DNA of 64,000 nt from an uncultured Oscillospiraceae bacterium (lineage in GTDB: Bacteria > Bacillota > Clostridia > Oscillospirales > Ruminococcaceae), in NCBI GenBank assembly GCA_934444765.1, contig CAKSDC010000006.1, forward strand, positions 1 through 64,000. The letters run 5' to 3'. This document shows positions 52,181 through 61,539 of the stretch, piece after piece. Position numbers and translations under genes: made by a program. The first letter of the stretch is position 1; every line of letters starts with the position of its first letter. The notes under the pieces were generated by a model. It had not been told where the DNA came from. It saw nothing but the letters and a program-made list of their open reading frames with translations, and did no database searches.

Positions 52181-53119
52181 TCACAAAAAATTGTGTTTGG
52201 CTATAACTTTTTCACAAAAATCCATAATTTTATCGAGAGTTTCAAAATTGTCAGCCATAATCCAATTAATTCTGTTATCTTTTCTAAACCAAGTAAGCTG
52301 TCTTTTAGCATAGTTTCGGGTTACTTGCTTTATATTGTCGATACAGTCGGAAAGTTGAGCAGTTCCATTGAAGTATGGTATTAACTCTTTATAGCCTATA
52401 GCCTGATTGACCGTCTTCAATCCACCTTGAGTGTATACCTCTTTGCACTCTTGTATTAGTCCATTATCGACCATTTGGTCTACACGCATATTAATTCTAT
52501 CGTACAGTTTAGAACGGTCACTATAGTTAATGCCGAATGCAAGCCACCTATAGGGCGTTTCTACTGAACGGCTCTCTAACTTCAGTTGTGACATAGTCTT
52601 TCCAGTGAGTTCATACACTTCTAAAGCACGAACCACTCTGCCAAGATTATTTTCATGTAGAGTTATAGCCGTTTGGTGGTCTACTTCGTCAAGTCTTTGC
52701 AATAGATACGCTTTTCCAAACTCTTCCGCCATGTTATAGTACTTTTGACGAATACTCTCATCGGAAGATATTTCGGTATACTGAATATTATCCATCATAG
52801 AAGATATATACAGTCCAGTACCTCCGACCACTATAGGCAACTTTCCTCTGCTATGTATTTCGTCTATCTTTTGATACGCTAACTTAACGTAGTCAGCTAC
52901 CGAAAAGCTAACGTCTCGGTCTAAAAAGTCCACTAAGTAGTGAGGTACTGCTTGTACCTCTTCTTTAGTAGGTTTAGCAGTAGCGATATCTAAACCCTTG
53001 TATACTTGCATAGAATCCGCCGAAACTACCTCGCCATTGTACTCTTTAGCCAAGGCTATGCCTAAAGAAGTCTTACCAGATGCAGTAGGTCCTGCTACTA
53101 CTAATACTGGTGGTTTCAT
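52181..53119 (-). CDS. miaA: tRNA dimethylallyltransferase
   Basis: MiaA adds dimethylallyl to A37 of UNN-reading tRNAs. The 312-residue protein has the P-loop VAGPTASGKTSLG, SADSMQVYKGLDIATAKP, PHYLVDF, VGGTGLYI and the C-terminal QAIGYKEL and RNYAKRQLTWFRK. Its product is the substrate for MiaB, also encoded in this window. It lies between mutL and hfq. Confidence 0.96.
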   Translation of the reverse strand: MKPPVLVVAGPTASGKTSLGIALAKEYNGEVVSADSMQVYKGLDIATAKPTKEEVQAVPHYLVDFLDRDVSFSVADYVKLAYQKIDEIHSRGKLPIVVGGTGLYISSMMDNIQYTEISSDESIRQKYYNMAEEFGKAYLLQRLDEVDHQTAITLHENNLGRVVRALEVYELTGKTMSQLKLESRSVETPYRWLAFGINYSDRSKLYDRINMRVDQMVDNGLIQECKEVYTQGGLKTVNQAIGYKELIPYFNGTAQLSDCIDNIKQVTRNYAKRQLTWFRKDNRINWIMADNFETLDKIMDFCEKVIAKHNFL

Positions 53120-53162
53120 AATACTACCTCTCTTTCGTGTAGATACAGTTTACAAATATAGA

Positions 53163-55253
53163 CTATATCCTTTTAAACTGTCTTTCCAAGTCTTTCTTAC
53201 TCATAATGAACATTACAGGTCTACCATGTGGACAGTGTCTAATCTTATCGTTGAATACCACCTGTTCCGCCAAAGATAACAACTCTTCATTGGAAGTAAT
53301 ATCGTTAGACTTAATAGCCGACTTACACGCTAAAGAGTGTACTATATCATCTATTAAAGAAGTTTGAGGGTTCTTTTTATGACTTAGTATGTTATTAGCT
53401 ATCTCCACTACAGAACTTTCTACGTCTTGTAGTTTTAGGATTTCTGGAACGGATAGCACTTTAACATAAGGTCTTTCGGAAAATCCAAACTGAAAACCTA
53501 ACGACATAGATAGTGCAGTATCACTTTCCAACGCACTACACTGAGCCTCTGTAAGTAGTACGCCTATCGGGTCTAATAGTATCTGTCTATCGGTGTAAGT
53601 ACTTTGAGACTTTAACTTTTCATAGATAATTCTTTCGTGTCCTGCGTGCTTATCTATTATTATAATATCGTCGTTATACTCTACAATGATGTAGTTTTTA
53701 AAGGCTTCACCAATCAACCTTAGATTGCCTCTAAATACAGGCTTTTTAGGTTTACAGACTACACCTATTCTATCTTTTTTAAGTACTTTAGGTTCTTGAG
53801 TAATAGTAGGAGTGATATTAGGTTCTGTAACTTTAGTATTATCACGTTCAACACTATCATTAGGAATTGTAGAGTTAGTACTGATAGTGTTTACTATCTC
53901 TTCCACGAATAGTCTTTTTACAGGTTTACAGTCGTCAACTGATATTTCAGGTTTATAAGTAGACATAGTATCTTCTGTAGTGGTAGGTTCGATAGTATCA
54001 GTAGTAGTAGGTTTGACGGTATCTAAGTCTTCATTGAATATAAAGTCATCGGAACTATTTTCGATAGACTTAATATCTTCCTTTAAAGCAGAAGTATCGT
54101 CATCACCTTTGAATATATATGGATTTTTTTCTACACTACCGTTAATTACTTCTTCAGGTTGGGGCAAATCGATATTAGGTAGATTAGGTTCTACATAGGT
54201 TTCTAAAGGAGTAGTTTTTTGTGTTAGTTTGGAGTTTTTAGTCTTATTCAAATCGAAGTCATAGACCAAACCAGAGTTCATTAAAGCATTTTTTACTGCA
54301 AAGTATACCGAATTAAAGACTTCATTTTCGTTAGAAAATCTAACCTCTGCTTTGGTTGGGTGAATGTTCACGTCTACTCTTTCAGGAGGAACTTGTAACT
54401 TTAGTATGCAAGTTGGAAACTTATTGGTCATTATAGTATTACTATAAGCCTCTTCTAAAGCTGTAGATAACAACTCCGACTTAACCGACCTACCATTTAC
54501 AAAGAATATCTGATACTGTCTATTGGACTTAGCATACAGAGGTTTAACAGTATATCCATTTACTAATATATCCCCCTCTATATGTTCTACTGGAGTTAGG
54601 TCTTTAGCGAAAGTCTTGCCATATACAGAGTATACTGCCGAATACTGTTCACCGTCACCGAAAGTATTAAATTCAGTTCTGCCGTCACGAATGTAAGTAA
54701 ATGCCACTTCTGGGTGGGATACTGCTAACCTTTTCATAATGTTGGATATAGCATTACCTTCTACCACGTCACGTTTCATAAACTTAGCCCTTACTGGAAC
54801 GTTATAGAATAAGTCCCTTACTACTATAGTAGTGCCTTCTGGACAGCCCGTCTTTTCGTTTAAGGTTTCTTGACTGCCCTTAATCTTATAGTGAGTGCCA
54901 TATAGTTCGTTACGAGTTTTAGTATACATTTCTATCTTAGATACCGCCGATACAGAAGCTAAAGCCTCACCACGAAAGCCTAAAGTCATAATTTTGTCTA
55001 AGTCTTTTTTAGTAGAAATTTTACTGGTAGCGTATCTTATAAACGCTTTAGGAACGTCCTCTTGAAGTATTCCGCTACCGTCATCAGTAATACGCATATA
55101 TGAAGTTCCACCGTGTTTTATTTCCACGGTAATTCTTTTAGCGTTAGCATCTATAGAGTTTTCGACCAACTCTTTTATTACCGAAACTGGTCTTTCTACC
55201 ACTTCGCCAGCCGATATTAACTCTGCAATCTGTTTAGGAAGTATGTTTATCAA
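53163..55253 (-). CDS. mutL: DNA mismatch repair protein MutL
   Basis: The 696-residue protein has the GHKL ATPase domain (ELVENSIDANAKRI, DDGSGI, TLGFRGEALASVSAVSK), a long variable Thr/Glu/Pro-rich linker (about 345-490) and the C-terminal dimerisation domain with the endonuclease motif DKHAGHERIIYE and CPHGRPV. The intact endonuclease fits methyl-independent repair without MutH. TTG 55253 after AAAGGAGTGG is the start. It is 46 bases downstream of mutS. Confidence 0.96.
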   Translation of the reverse strand: MINILPKQIAELISAGEVVERPVSVIKELVENSIDANAKRITVEIKHGGTSYMRITDDGSGILQEDVPKAFIRYATSKISTKKDLDKIMTLGFRGEALASVSAVSKIEMYTKTRNELYGTHYKIKGSQETLNEKTGCPEGTTIVVRDLFYNVPVRAKFMKRDVVEGNAISNIMKRLAVSHPEVAFTYIRDGRTEFNTFGDGEQYSAVYSVYGKTFAKDLTPVEHIEGDILVNGYTVKPLYAKSNRQYQIFFVNGRSVKSELLSTALEEAYSNTIMTNKFPTCILKLQVPPERVDVNIHPTKAEVRFSNENEVFNSVYFAVKNALMNSGLVYDFDLNKTKNSKLTQKTTPLETYVEPNLPNIDLPQPEEVINGSVEKNPYIFKGDDDTSALKEDIKSIENSSDDFIFNEDLDTVKPTTTDTIEPTTTEDTMSTYKPEISVDDCKPVKRLFVEEIVNTISTNSTIPNDSVERDNTKVTEPNITPTITQEPKVLKKDRIGVVCKPKKPVFRGNLRLIGEAFKNYIIVEYNDDIIIIDKHAGHERIIYEKLKSQSTYTDRQILLDPIGVLLTEAQCSALESDTALSMSLGFQFGFSERPYVKVLSVPEILKLQDVESSVVEIANNILSHKKNPQTSLIDDIVHSLACKSAIKSNDITSNEELLSLAEQVVFNDKIRHCPHGRPVMFIMSKKDLERQFKRI

Positions 55254-55299
55254 AGTTTTTCCACTCCTTTCTGTAAGATACTACTTAAAAGATACGGAA

Positions 55300-57762
55300 T
55301 TAACTTTCCATATCCTTTAAGATATCCTTAGCCCTATCTATTACCACTTGAGGTAGTCCTGCTAACTTACCTACTTCTATACCATAACTATCGTCTGCAC
55401 CACCACGGACTATCTTTCTTAAAAATTTGATAGTATCGCCTTGCTTCTGAACTGCTACACTAAAGTTTTTAACTCCTTGTAGACTATCTTCTAAAGCTAT
55501 GAGTTCATGATAGTGTGTTGCAAACAAAGTCTTACAGTGAATTTCTTTAGTAATATATTCCGAAACTGCTTGTGCTATGGATATTCCGTCAAAAGTAGAA
55601 GTACCTCTACCTACTTCGTCTAATACTATTAGACTATCCTTAGTAGCATACTTTAGTATTTCAGCGACTTCACTCATTTCGACCATAAACGTTGACTGTC
55701 CAGCTGAAAGGTCATCGGATGCACCTACACGAGTGAATATTCTATCCACTACTGAAATGCTTGCAGACTTACAAGGTACAAAGCTACCTATTTGTGCCAT
55801 AAGTGTGATTAACGCCGTCTGCCTCATGTAAGTGGACTTACCAGCCATATTAGGTCCAGTAATGATAGCCGTTCTACAGTCTTGACAGTCTATGTGTGTA
55901 TCGTTAGGAACGAATACGTCGCTATCCATCATAAGCTCGACTACTGGGTGTCTACCGTCTTTGATATCTATTATACCGTCGTTAGTGATAGTAGGTCTAA
56001 CGTATCCATTTTTCAAGGCTACATCTGTAAACGAACACAACATATCTAACACTGCTACGGCTGAAGAAGTCTCTTGAGACTTAGCTAAACTTTTAGCGAC
56101 TTCATTTCTAACGTTAGTGAATAGTTCATACTCTAAGTTTAAGGCTCTGTCTTTAGCAGATAGTATAGTATTTTCGGTAGTCTTTAGTTCTTCAGTTATG
56201 AACCTTTCCGCATTGGTTAGAGTTTGTTTTCTGACATACTCTTTAGGTACTAAGTTATAGTAAGATTTGGTGACTTCTATATAGTAGCCAAACACTCTGT
56301 TATAGCCTATCTTTAGATTTTTAATACCCGTTTTAGCCTTTTCGGAAAGTTCTATCTTTTCTATTATAGAGTGTCCATTGTGCATAACGTTTCTAAGTTC
56401 GTCAAGTTCTGGACTGAACCCAGCCTTTATGACGTTTTCGTCTTTAGCGGATACTGGAGGTTCATCTGTAATAGCACTCTCTATTAAGTTAGATACTTCA
56501 TCTAAAGAAGATATATCACTTTGTAGTTGTGCTAACAGTGTAGAGTATGGAGCTACTCTGTTTAGCAACTCTTTTATTGTGGGCATCTGTAACGCCGATT
56601 GAGATAGTGCTTTTAAGTCTCTCGGATTAGCAGACTTATATACCACCTTACCCATTAGACGTTCTATATCACTAACTTGAGATAGAATATCTTTTAACTC
56701 CATTAAGACTATAGAGTTTCTTTTTAATACTTCCACTGCGTCAAGTCTGTTATCTATATCCTGTTTGTTAATTAAAGGACGTTCTATAGTAGACTTTAAT
56801 AGTCTTCTTCCCATAGCAGTACTGGTTTTATCAAGAACCCATAATAAAGAACCTCTCTTTTCTTTATTTCTAATAGTTTCTATAAGTTCAAGATTTCTTC
56901 TTGCGGTATAGTCTAATTCCATATAGTCGTTATCGTTAATAGTCTTGATAGTAGTAAATCTACCCATTAGCGACTTTTGAGTTTCTGCTATGTAGTCGAA
57001 CATACCACATATAGCGTACTCTTTTAGAGTAGGATATTTAAAGTTTACATTAGTAACCTCTTGACTAAATTGAGATACTACTTGCATATACTTTTTAGAA
57101 GGTTCAAAGCAAGCAGATACTCTAAAAGTTAGTATCGCATTAGTTTTAATCTTTATATAGTCGACTACAGACTTCATCTTTAAAAACTCATTAGTGCATA
57201 CTATTTCTGCTGGGTTATACTGCGATAGTAAGTTTATAATGCTATCCTGATAGTCTTTCCCGAACTTTTCGGATACTAACACTTCACCTGTAGAGATATC
57301 GGAAAAACATATACCACACCTTTTACTATCTATATCCACATAAGCTGAACATAAGTAGTTATTAGAACTTTCGTCTAACATAGTAGTTTCAGTAATAGTA
57401 CCAGGGGTGACTATCTTTATAATGTCACGTTCCACCAAACCTTTAGACAGTGCAGGGTCGGTAAGTTGTTCACAAACGGCTACTTTATAGCCTAACTCTA
57501 CTAATCTTTTAATATATATATCACTACTATGATGTGGCACACCACACATAGGCGCTCTTTCACCAAGACCGCAGTCTTTACCAGTTAGAGTAAGTTCTAA
57601 CGCTTTAGAAACCTCTAAAGCGTCAGAGAAAAACATTTCGTAGAAGTCGCCTACTCTAAAGAACACAATATGTTCAGGATACTGTTCTTTAATGGTAATA
57701 TACTGTCTCATCATAGGAGATATCTTTTTATTATTCTTAAGTTCTGTTAAGTTGTATTCCAT
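55300..57762 (-). CDS. mutS: DNA mismatch repair protein MutS
   Basis: The protein of about 820 residues has the mismatch-contact motif FFRVGDFYEMF, connector, lever and clamp domains, and the ATPase with Walker A GPNMAGKST and Walker B region LIVLDEVGRGTSTFDG, then THYHEL. ATG 57762 is used; GTG 57777, five codons upstream, overlaps the likely AGGTGAG SD. The C-terminal tail is short, without the tetramer-forming extension. Confidence 0.97.
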   Translation of the reverse strand: MEYNLTELKNNKKISPMMRQYITIKEQYPEHIVFFRVGDFYEMFFSDALEVSKALELTLTGKDCGLGERAPMCGVPHHSSDIYIKRLVELGYKVAVCEQLTDPALSKGLVERDIIKIVTPGTITETTMLDESSNNYLCSAYVDIDSKRCGICFSDISTGEVLVSEKFGKDYQDSIINLLSQYNPAEIVCTNEFLKMKSVVDYIKIKTNAILTFRVSACFEPSKKYMQVVSQFSQEVTNVNFKYPTLKEYAICGMFDYIAETQKSLMGRFTTIKTINDNDYMELDYTARRNLELIETIRNKEKRGSLLWVLDKTSTAMGRRLLKSTIERPLINKQDIDNRLDAVEVLKRNSIVLMELKDILSQVSDIERLMGKVVYKSANPRDLKALSQSALQMPTIKELLNRVAPYSTLLAQLQSDISSLDEVSNLIESAITDEPPVSAKDENVIKAGFSPELDELRNVMHNGHSIIEKIELSEKAKTGIKNLKIGYNRVFGYYIEVTKSYYNLVPKEYVRKQTLTNAERFITEELKTTENTILSAKDRALNLEYELFTNVRNEVAKSLAKSQETSSAVAVLDMLCSFTDVALKNGYVRPTITNDGIIDIKDGRHPVVELMMDSDVFVPNDTHIDCQDCRTAIITGPNMAGKSTYMRQTALITLMAQIGSFVPCKSASISVVDRIFTRVGASDDLSAGQSTFMVEMSEVAEILKYATKDSLIVLDEVGRGTSTFDGISIAQAVSEYITKEIHCKTLFATHYHELIALEDSLQGVKNFSVAVQKQGDTIKFLRKIVRGGADDSYGIEVGKLAGLPQVVIDRAKDILKDMES

Positions 57763-57786
57763 AGTATAGTAACTCACCTATCAATA

Positions 57787-58191
57787 TTAGTGACAACCGC
57801 CACAAGTAGAACAGCTACCTGTACAAGACTGTGTACTACAAGTTTCTGGGTCATCACCATTAGCACTTGCCGTAAGTATAGTAGTAACTGCGTTCATCAT
57901 AGCGTTCATAAGATTTTGAGCCTCATTAAAAGCTATCATATTTTCGTTAGCCATAACTTTAGAATAGGTATCTTTAATCTTTTGGTCTAAGTCGGTTAGC
58001 TTTTCGCCGTCCTTGTCGTCTTTAGACATTTCGGTATTTAGTTGTACTCTGTACATATTAAAATCTTGAATTAACGCTTGAAGTGTTTCGTCAGCGTCTG
58101 CCTTTTCCTTGCAGATATTATAGTTAATATATCTGTCGTCTTCTTGAATTAGTTTGCCTAAGTCTCTTGCCATTCTTTCAATCTTATCCAT
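57787..58191 (-). CDS. YlbF-family protein with Cys-rich C-terminal tail
   Basis: The 134-residue protein is an alpha-helical Com_YlbF domain (about 1-112) related to YlbF/YmcA. In Bacillus these form a complex with YaaT that binds Fe-S clusters and controls RNase Y. Here the last 20 residues carry five cysteines and a His (pattern C-x4-C-x3-C-x2-C-x2-C-H), a likely metal or cluster site. It lies directly upstream of mutS on the same strand. ymcA and yaaT are not in the window. Confidence 0.8.
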   Translation of the reverse strand: MDKIERMARDLGKLIQEDDRYINYNICKEKADADETLQALIQDFNMYRVQLNTEMSKDDKDGEKLTDLDQKIKDTYSKVMANENMIAFNEAQNLMNAMMNAVTTILTASANGDDPETCSTQSCTGSCSTCGGCH

Positions 58192-58245
58192 GATAAAAAC
58201 TCCTTTACGATAGTATTAATTATAAGTTTACAGACGTAATCCAAA

Positions 58246-58713
58246 CTAATGGATACACAGTCTATTTTCTATACTTAGTATTAGCTTTTGTAACTGTGGA
58301 GCGACTATTCCACATAGTACTTTTTGTAGTCTGTTATACTCCACACTGTTAGATATTAAACTTCCGTTGTACCTGTAGCCTTTTCCGTTATCGAAAATAG
58401 TAACGTAGCTACTTAAAGAGTTATACTCGGTACAAGATAGTTCAGGATTATTAAAATAGTCTACTTTGCATACACTATCCACCAGTAGTTCCATATCTTT
58501 AGTAGATATAGTGTATATCAAGTTAGCTTTTTGAAGTGTTTCCCAATAGTACTTTTCGGAAACGCTCTTTATTCTGTCGGATACTATTAATCTTATAATG
58601 CAAGTACCGTCTTTAAAGATGTTAAGTAGATAACCACAGATGTCCTTATGTATAGTATTTATACTATTACTTTTGTATTCCAAAAGAAAGTCGGTAACTT
58701 TAAAACGTACCAT
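58246..58713 (-). CDS. Hypothetical protein
   Basis: The protein of about 155 residues has no signal, membrane helix or recognised motif. Sequence is Ser/Tyr/Ile-rich with mixed alpha and beta character and four scattered cysteines. It lies between miaB (upstream) and ylbF-mutS (downstream) on the same strand, two bases after the miaB gene if the longer GTG start is used. I prefer ATG 58713. It is probably expressed with miaB. No function can be proposed. Confidence 0.6.
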   Translation of the reverse strand: MVRFKVTDFLLEYKSNSINTIHKDICGYLLNIFKDGTCIIRLIVSDRIKSVSEKYYWETLQKANLIYTISTKDMELLVDSVCKVDYFNNPELSCTEYNSLSSYVTIFDNGKGYRYNGSLISNSVEYNRLQKVLCGIVAPQLQKLILSIENRLCIH

Positions 58714-58727
58714 ATACACACCCACTG

Positions 58728-60092
58728 CTATACTAACTCGCCGAATACCGACCAGTTTCTCGATTGAGTAACTTTAACTTCCACAAAAGTTCCTATTAAA
58801 GACTTATCACCTTTAAATTCAACTATGATGTATTCGCTACTCTTACCAGTTAATAGACCTTCCGTCTTACCTTCACCGCTTACTAACACCCTAAGGGTAC
58901 GACCGATAAATCTTTTATAGTTGCGGTCGGTAATCTCTCTTTGGACTGCTAATAGTTCTCTCATACGAAGTCCTTTAACACTTTCGGGAGTATGGTCTTC
59001 TATTAAAGAAGCCTTAGTACCGCTACGTTTAGAATAGATAAACGAGTATATGTTATCATACTCTACCCTTTTAATTAAGTCCAAAGTATCTTTAAAGTCT
59101 TGGTCTGTTTCGTTAGGAAAACCGAGTAGAATATCGGTAGTAAACGAAAAGTCGCTACACTTAGAACGTGCATAGTCTATCGTTTCAAGATACTTTTCTA
59201 CAGTATAACGACGGTTCATCTGCTTTAGTACTGAATTACTACCACTTTGTACTGGTAGGTGAAGATGTTTTCCCACCTTAGGACATTCAAATATAGTATC
59301 TATCAATTCTTTGGTAGCGTCTTTAGGGTGAGATGACATAAATCTAACTATAAAGTCACCGTCTAAAGCGTCTATCTTTCTAAGCAGTTCGGGGAAAGAT
59401 ACACCGTCTGATAGGTCGTTACCATAAGAGTTTACATTTTGACCTAATAGCATAATCTCTTTATAGCCACTATCCACTAAAGTTTTCACCTCAGATAGAA
59501 TAGCGTCAGCACTTCTGGAACGTTCTCTACCCCTAACGTAAGGCACTATACAGTAGGTACAAAAGTTATTACAACCGTACATTATAGGTACTGAGGCGAA
59601 TACTTGACTATCTCTTACTTGGGCAATATTTTCTGTAATCTTATTGCCATAGTCTGTAATGTCGAATGCGTGCTTTTGACCTTTTAATATCTTATATACT
59701 AACTGTGGCAACTTATCCATAGCAGTAGTGCCGAATATCAAGTCTACATATGGATAGTTTTGTTTAACCTTATCGCATACGTGTTGTTGTTGAGCCATAC
59801 AACCACTTAAACCTATAATCAAATTAGGATTTATACGCTTATACTTTTTAATAGCACCTATGTTACCATATACACGGTCTTCGGCATTCTCTCTAACGGC
59901 ACAAGTATTGAATATTATAACGTCGGCATCTTCTACCGAATTAGTTAGACCGTAACCCATTTGAGCTAATAGTCCCTTTATCTTTTCGCCGTCGGAAAAG
60001 TTCAGCTGACAACCAAAACTATGAACGTATGCCATATACTGTCTATCTTTAGAAGTTATTATTTCTTTAACCTTTAGAATATACTCTTGCAT
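58728..60092 (-). CDS. miaB: tRNA-2-methylthio-N6-dimethylallyladenosine synthase
   Basis: MiaB thiomethylates i6A37 of tRNA, after MiaA. The 454-residue protein has the MTTase N-terminal domain with three cluster cysteines (SFGCQLN, NTCAVRE, SGCMAQ), the radical SAM motif CNNFCTYC and a C-terminal TRAM domain (RTLRVLVSGEGK onward). ATG follows GAAAGGATT. It heads the minus-strand block that continues through mutS and mutL. Confidence 0.96.
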   Translation of the reverse strand: MQEYILKVKEIITSKDRQYMAYVHSFGCQLNFSDGEKIKGLLAQMGYGLTNSVEDADVIIFNTCAVRENAEDRVYGNIGAIKKYKRINPNLIIGLSGCMAQQQHVCDKVKQNYPYVDLIFGTTAMDKLPQLVYKILKGQKHAFDITDYGNKITENIAQVRDSQVFASVPIMYGCNNFCTYCIVPYVRGRERSRSADAILSEVKTLVDSGYKEIMLLGQNVNSYGNDLSDGVSFPELLRKIDALDGDFIVRFMSSHPKDATKELIDTIFECPKVGKHLHLPVQSGSNSVLKQMNRRYTVEKYLETIDYARSKCSDFSFTTDILLGFPNETDQDFKDTLDLIKRVEYDNIYSFIYSKRSGTKASLIEDHTPESVKGLRMRELLAVQREITDRNYKRFIGRTLRVLVSGEGKTEGLLTGKSSEYIIVEFKGDKSLIGTFVEVKVTQSRNWSVFGELV

Positions 60093-60130
60093 GAATATTG
60101 TAATCCTTTCAAATAATCGATACGTATTTT

Positions 60131-60159
60131 ATTATAACATATTCGCTTAACTTTTACAA
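60131..60159 (-). promoter_or_regulatory. Promoter for miaB
   Basis: On the minus strand, TTGTAA, 17 bases and TATAAT lie about 40 bases before the ATG. Confidence 0.68.
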
Positions 60160-60192
60160 CTTTTTTTTAGTCTACTATTAAAGAATTTTTTG

Positions 60193-60221
60193 TTGACTTT
60201 TAGTCTAATATATACTAAAAT
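60193..60221 (+). promoter_or_regulatory. Promoter for the 60.2 kb lipoprotein
   Basis: TTGACT (60193-60198), 17 bases and TAAAAT (60216-60221) lie 29 bases before the ATG. Confidence 0.72.
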
Positions 60222-60250
60222 TAGTATATACATACGAAAGGATTTTTTAT

Positions 60251-60808
60251 ATGAAAAAGATACTATCTTTAACTACTACTATAGTACTACTGCTTGGACT
60301 TACTGCTTGTAACGACGTTGAAAGTTCGGAATATAATCAAACCGTGGCAGACGCTACTCGTAGTATGCTTACGGACTACTATCAGGGTATGAGAACCGCT
60401 GACTTTGACTTAACCTTTTCAAACTTCCCTCAATTCTACCGTGACACCATAGCGGACGAACTTGAATATTATGACGGTACTGAAGATGAATATATATCCG
60501 AAAATAACGCCTCTTGGTATGAAGAAAACTATGGTGAAGACGCTACTATTTCAATAGAAGTCACCAATACTGAACTTATGAAAAGTTCGGTAACTAAAAA
60601 GTATAACAAACTATTAGCATCACTCTATCAAGTCAACGGTACTACTATAGATACTGTATATACCGTAGACGTAGATAAGACTATCTCAGGTTCTACCGCT
60701 ACAGATACCATTCAGGAAGAATGGACTATATTAGAGATAGACAGTCAATACTACCTATACGATACCTACTTTGAAGATATAGCTAATGCTAACACTTCTC
60801 AACAGTAA
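60251..60808 (+). CDS. Lipoprotein of unknown function
   Basis: The 185-residue protein has a lipoprotein signal with lipobox LTAC (Cys20). The mature part is acidic and Tyr-rich, and could adopt an NTF2-like alpha/beta fold: a helix (ATRSMLTDYYQGMRTADF), then strands ending in EEWTILEIDSQYYLYDTYF. That fold is a guess. ATG follows GAAAGGAT. It has its own promoter and is followed by the promoter of the Fur-family gene. No conserved partner is visible. Confidence 0.78.
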   Translation: MKKILSLTTTIVLLLGLTACNDVESSEYNQTVADATRSMLTDYYQGMRTADFDLTFSNFPQFYRDTIADELEYYDGTEDEYISENNASWYEENYGEDATISIEVTNTELMKSSVTKKYNKLLASLYQVNGTTIDTVYTVDVDKTISGSTATDTIQEEWTILEIDSQYYLYDTYFEDIANANTSQQ

Positions 60809-60817
60809 CTACCATAC

Positions 60818-60846
60818 TTGACAAACTATTAAAAATGTTCTATACT
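60818..60846 (+). promoter_or_regulatory. Promoter for the Fur-family regulator
   Basis: TTGACA (60818-60823), 17 bases and TATACT (60841-60846) lie about 48 bases before the start codon. Confidence 0.78.
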
Positions 60847-60894
60847 ATTAAATTGATTGATACCAATACTTTACTATGTTAGGAGGGCATCGCT

Positions 60895-61299
60895 TTGGAA
60901 AATAAAGGCTACAAAACTAAACAACGTGAAATTATCCTTAAATTTTTACAGGAAAACTCTAATACACACATCAACGCCGATGAACTCTCAGAACACCTAA
61001 AAGCTAACGGAAACCCAGTAGGTAAGTCTACAATATACCGCTATCTTGACAGACTATGTTCCGAAAACATAGTTAGAAAGTTTATATCCCCAGACGGAAA
61101 AAGTTCTTGTTATCAACTAATACAGAATAACGCTTGCCACTATCACTATCACTTTAAGTGTCTATCTTGCGGAAGACTATTCCACATACAGTGTGAAGAG
61201 TTAAGCAACGTTTCGGAACACATACTAAAAGAACATCACTTCAAAATAGACCTATCACAAACTATAATATATGGCTACTGTGAACAGTGCGACAAATAA
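60895..61299 (+). CDS. Fur-family metalloregulator (Zur/PerR-like)
   Basis: The 134-residue protein has an N-terminal winged helix (about 5-75; GKSTIYRYLDRL) and a metal-binding dimerisation domain with HYHYHFKCLSCGRLFHIQC and a closing CEQC. These give the structural zinc site of two CxxC pairs and a His-rich regulatory site. Whether it senses Zn, Fe or peroxide cannot be settled. The start is TTG, after a perfect AGGAGG. No metal transporter is adjacent. Confidence 0.9.
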   Translation: MENKGYKTKQREIILKFLQENSNTHINADELSEHLKANGNPVGKSTIYRYLDRLCSENIVRKFISPDGKSSCYQLIQNNACHYHYHFKCLSCGRLFHIQCEELSNVSEHILKEHHFKIDLSQTIIYGYCEQCDK

Positions 61300-61331
61300 A
61301 AAGGAACGTTATCTTTTAACGTTCCTTTTTT
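61297..61331 (+). terminator. Terminator after the Fur-family gene
   Basis: The arms AAAAAGGAACGTTA and TAACGTTCCTTTTT with a 4-base loop overlap the stop codon and end in a T-run. Confidence 0.88.
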
Positions 61332-61423
61332 ATGAAGATACTTCTAAAAGCCGTCTTAATCCATGTATAGAACCAATCTTGAGTAATTCCACCATGAATA
61401 GACGTAGCTTCCCATTAATAGTA

Positions 61424-61467
61424 CAAAAAAAGAGTGCCATAACATACAACGCTTGTTAGACACTCTT
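61424..61467 (-). terminator. Terminator downstream of ilvD
   Basis: The minus-strand arms AAGAGTG...TAACA and TGTTA...CACTCTT form a stem with a small internal loop, followed by a run of seven T. The roughly 95 bases between it and the Fur-gene terminator hold nothing I can identify. Confidence 0.75.
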
Positions 61468-61539
61468 AATATACGATTACTATATCAAAGAATATTTAGA
61501 AAGTCAATAGTAGTTACTTCCATATTCAATACGTTTTAA

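Noticed and set aside
61271..61459. 62-codon frame after the Fur-family gene
   Set aside because: It overlaps the Fur-gene end and two terminators and has no ribosome binding site.
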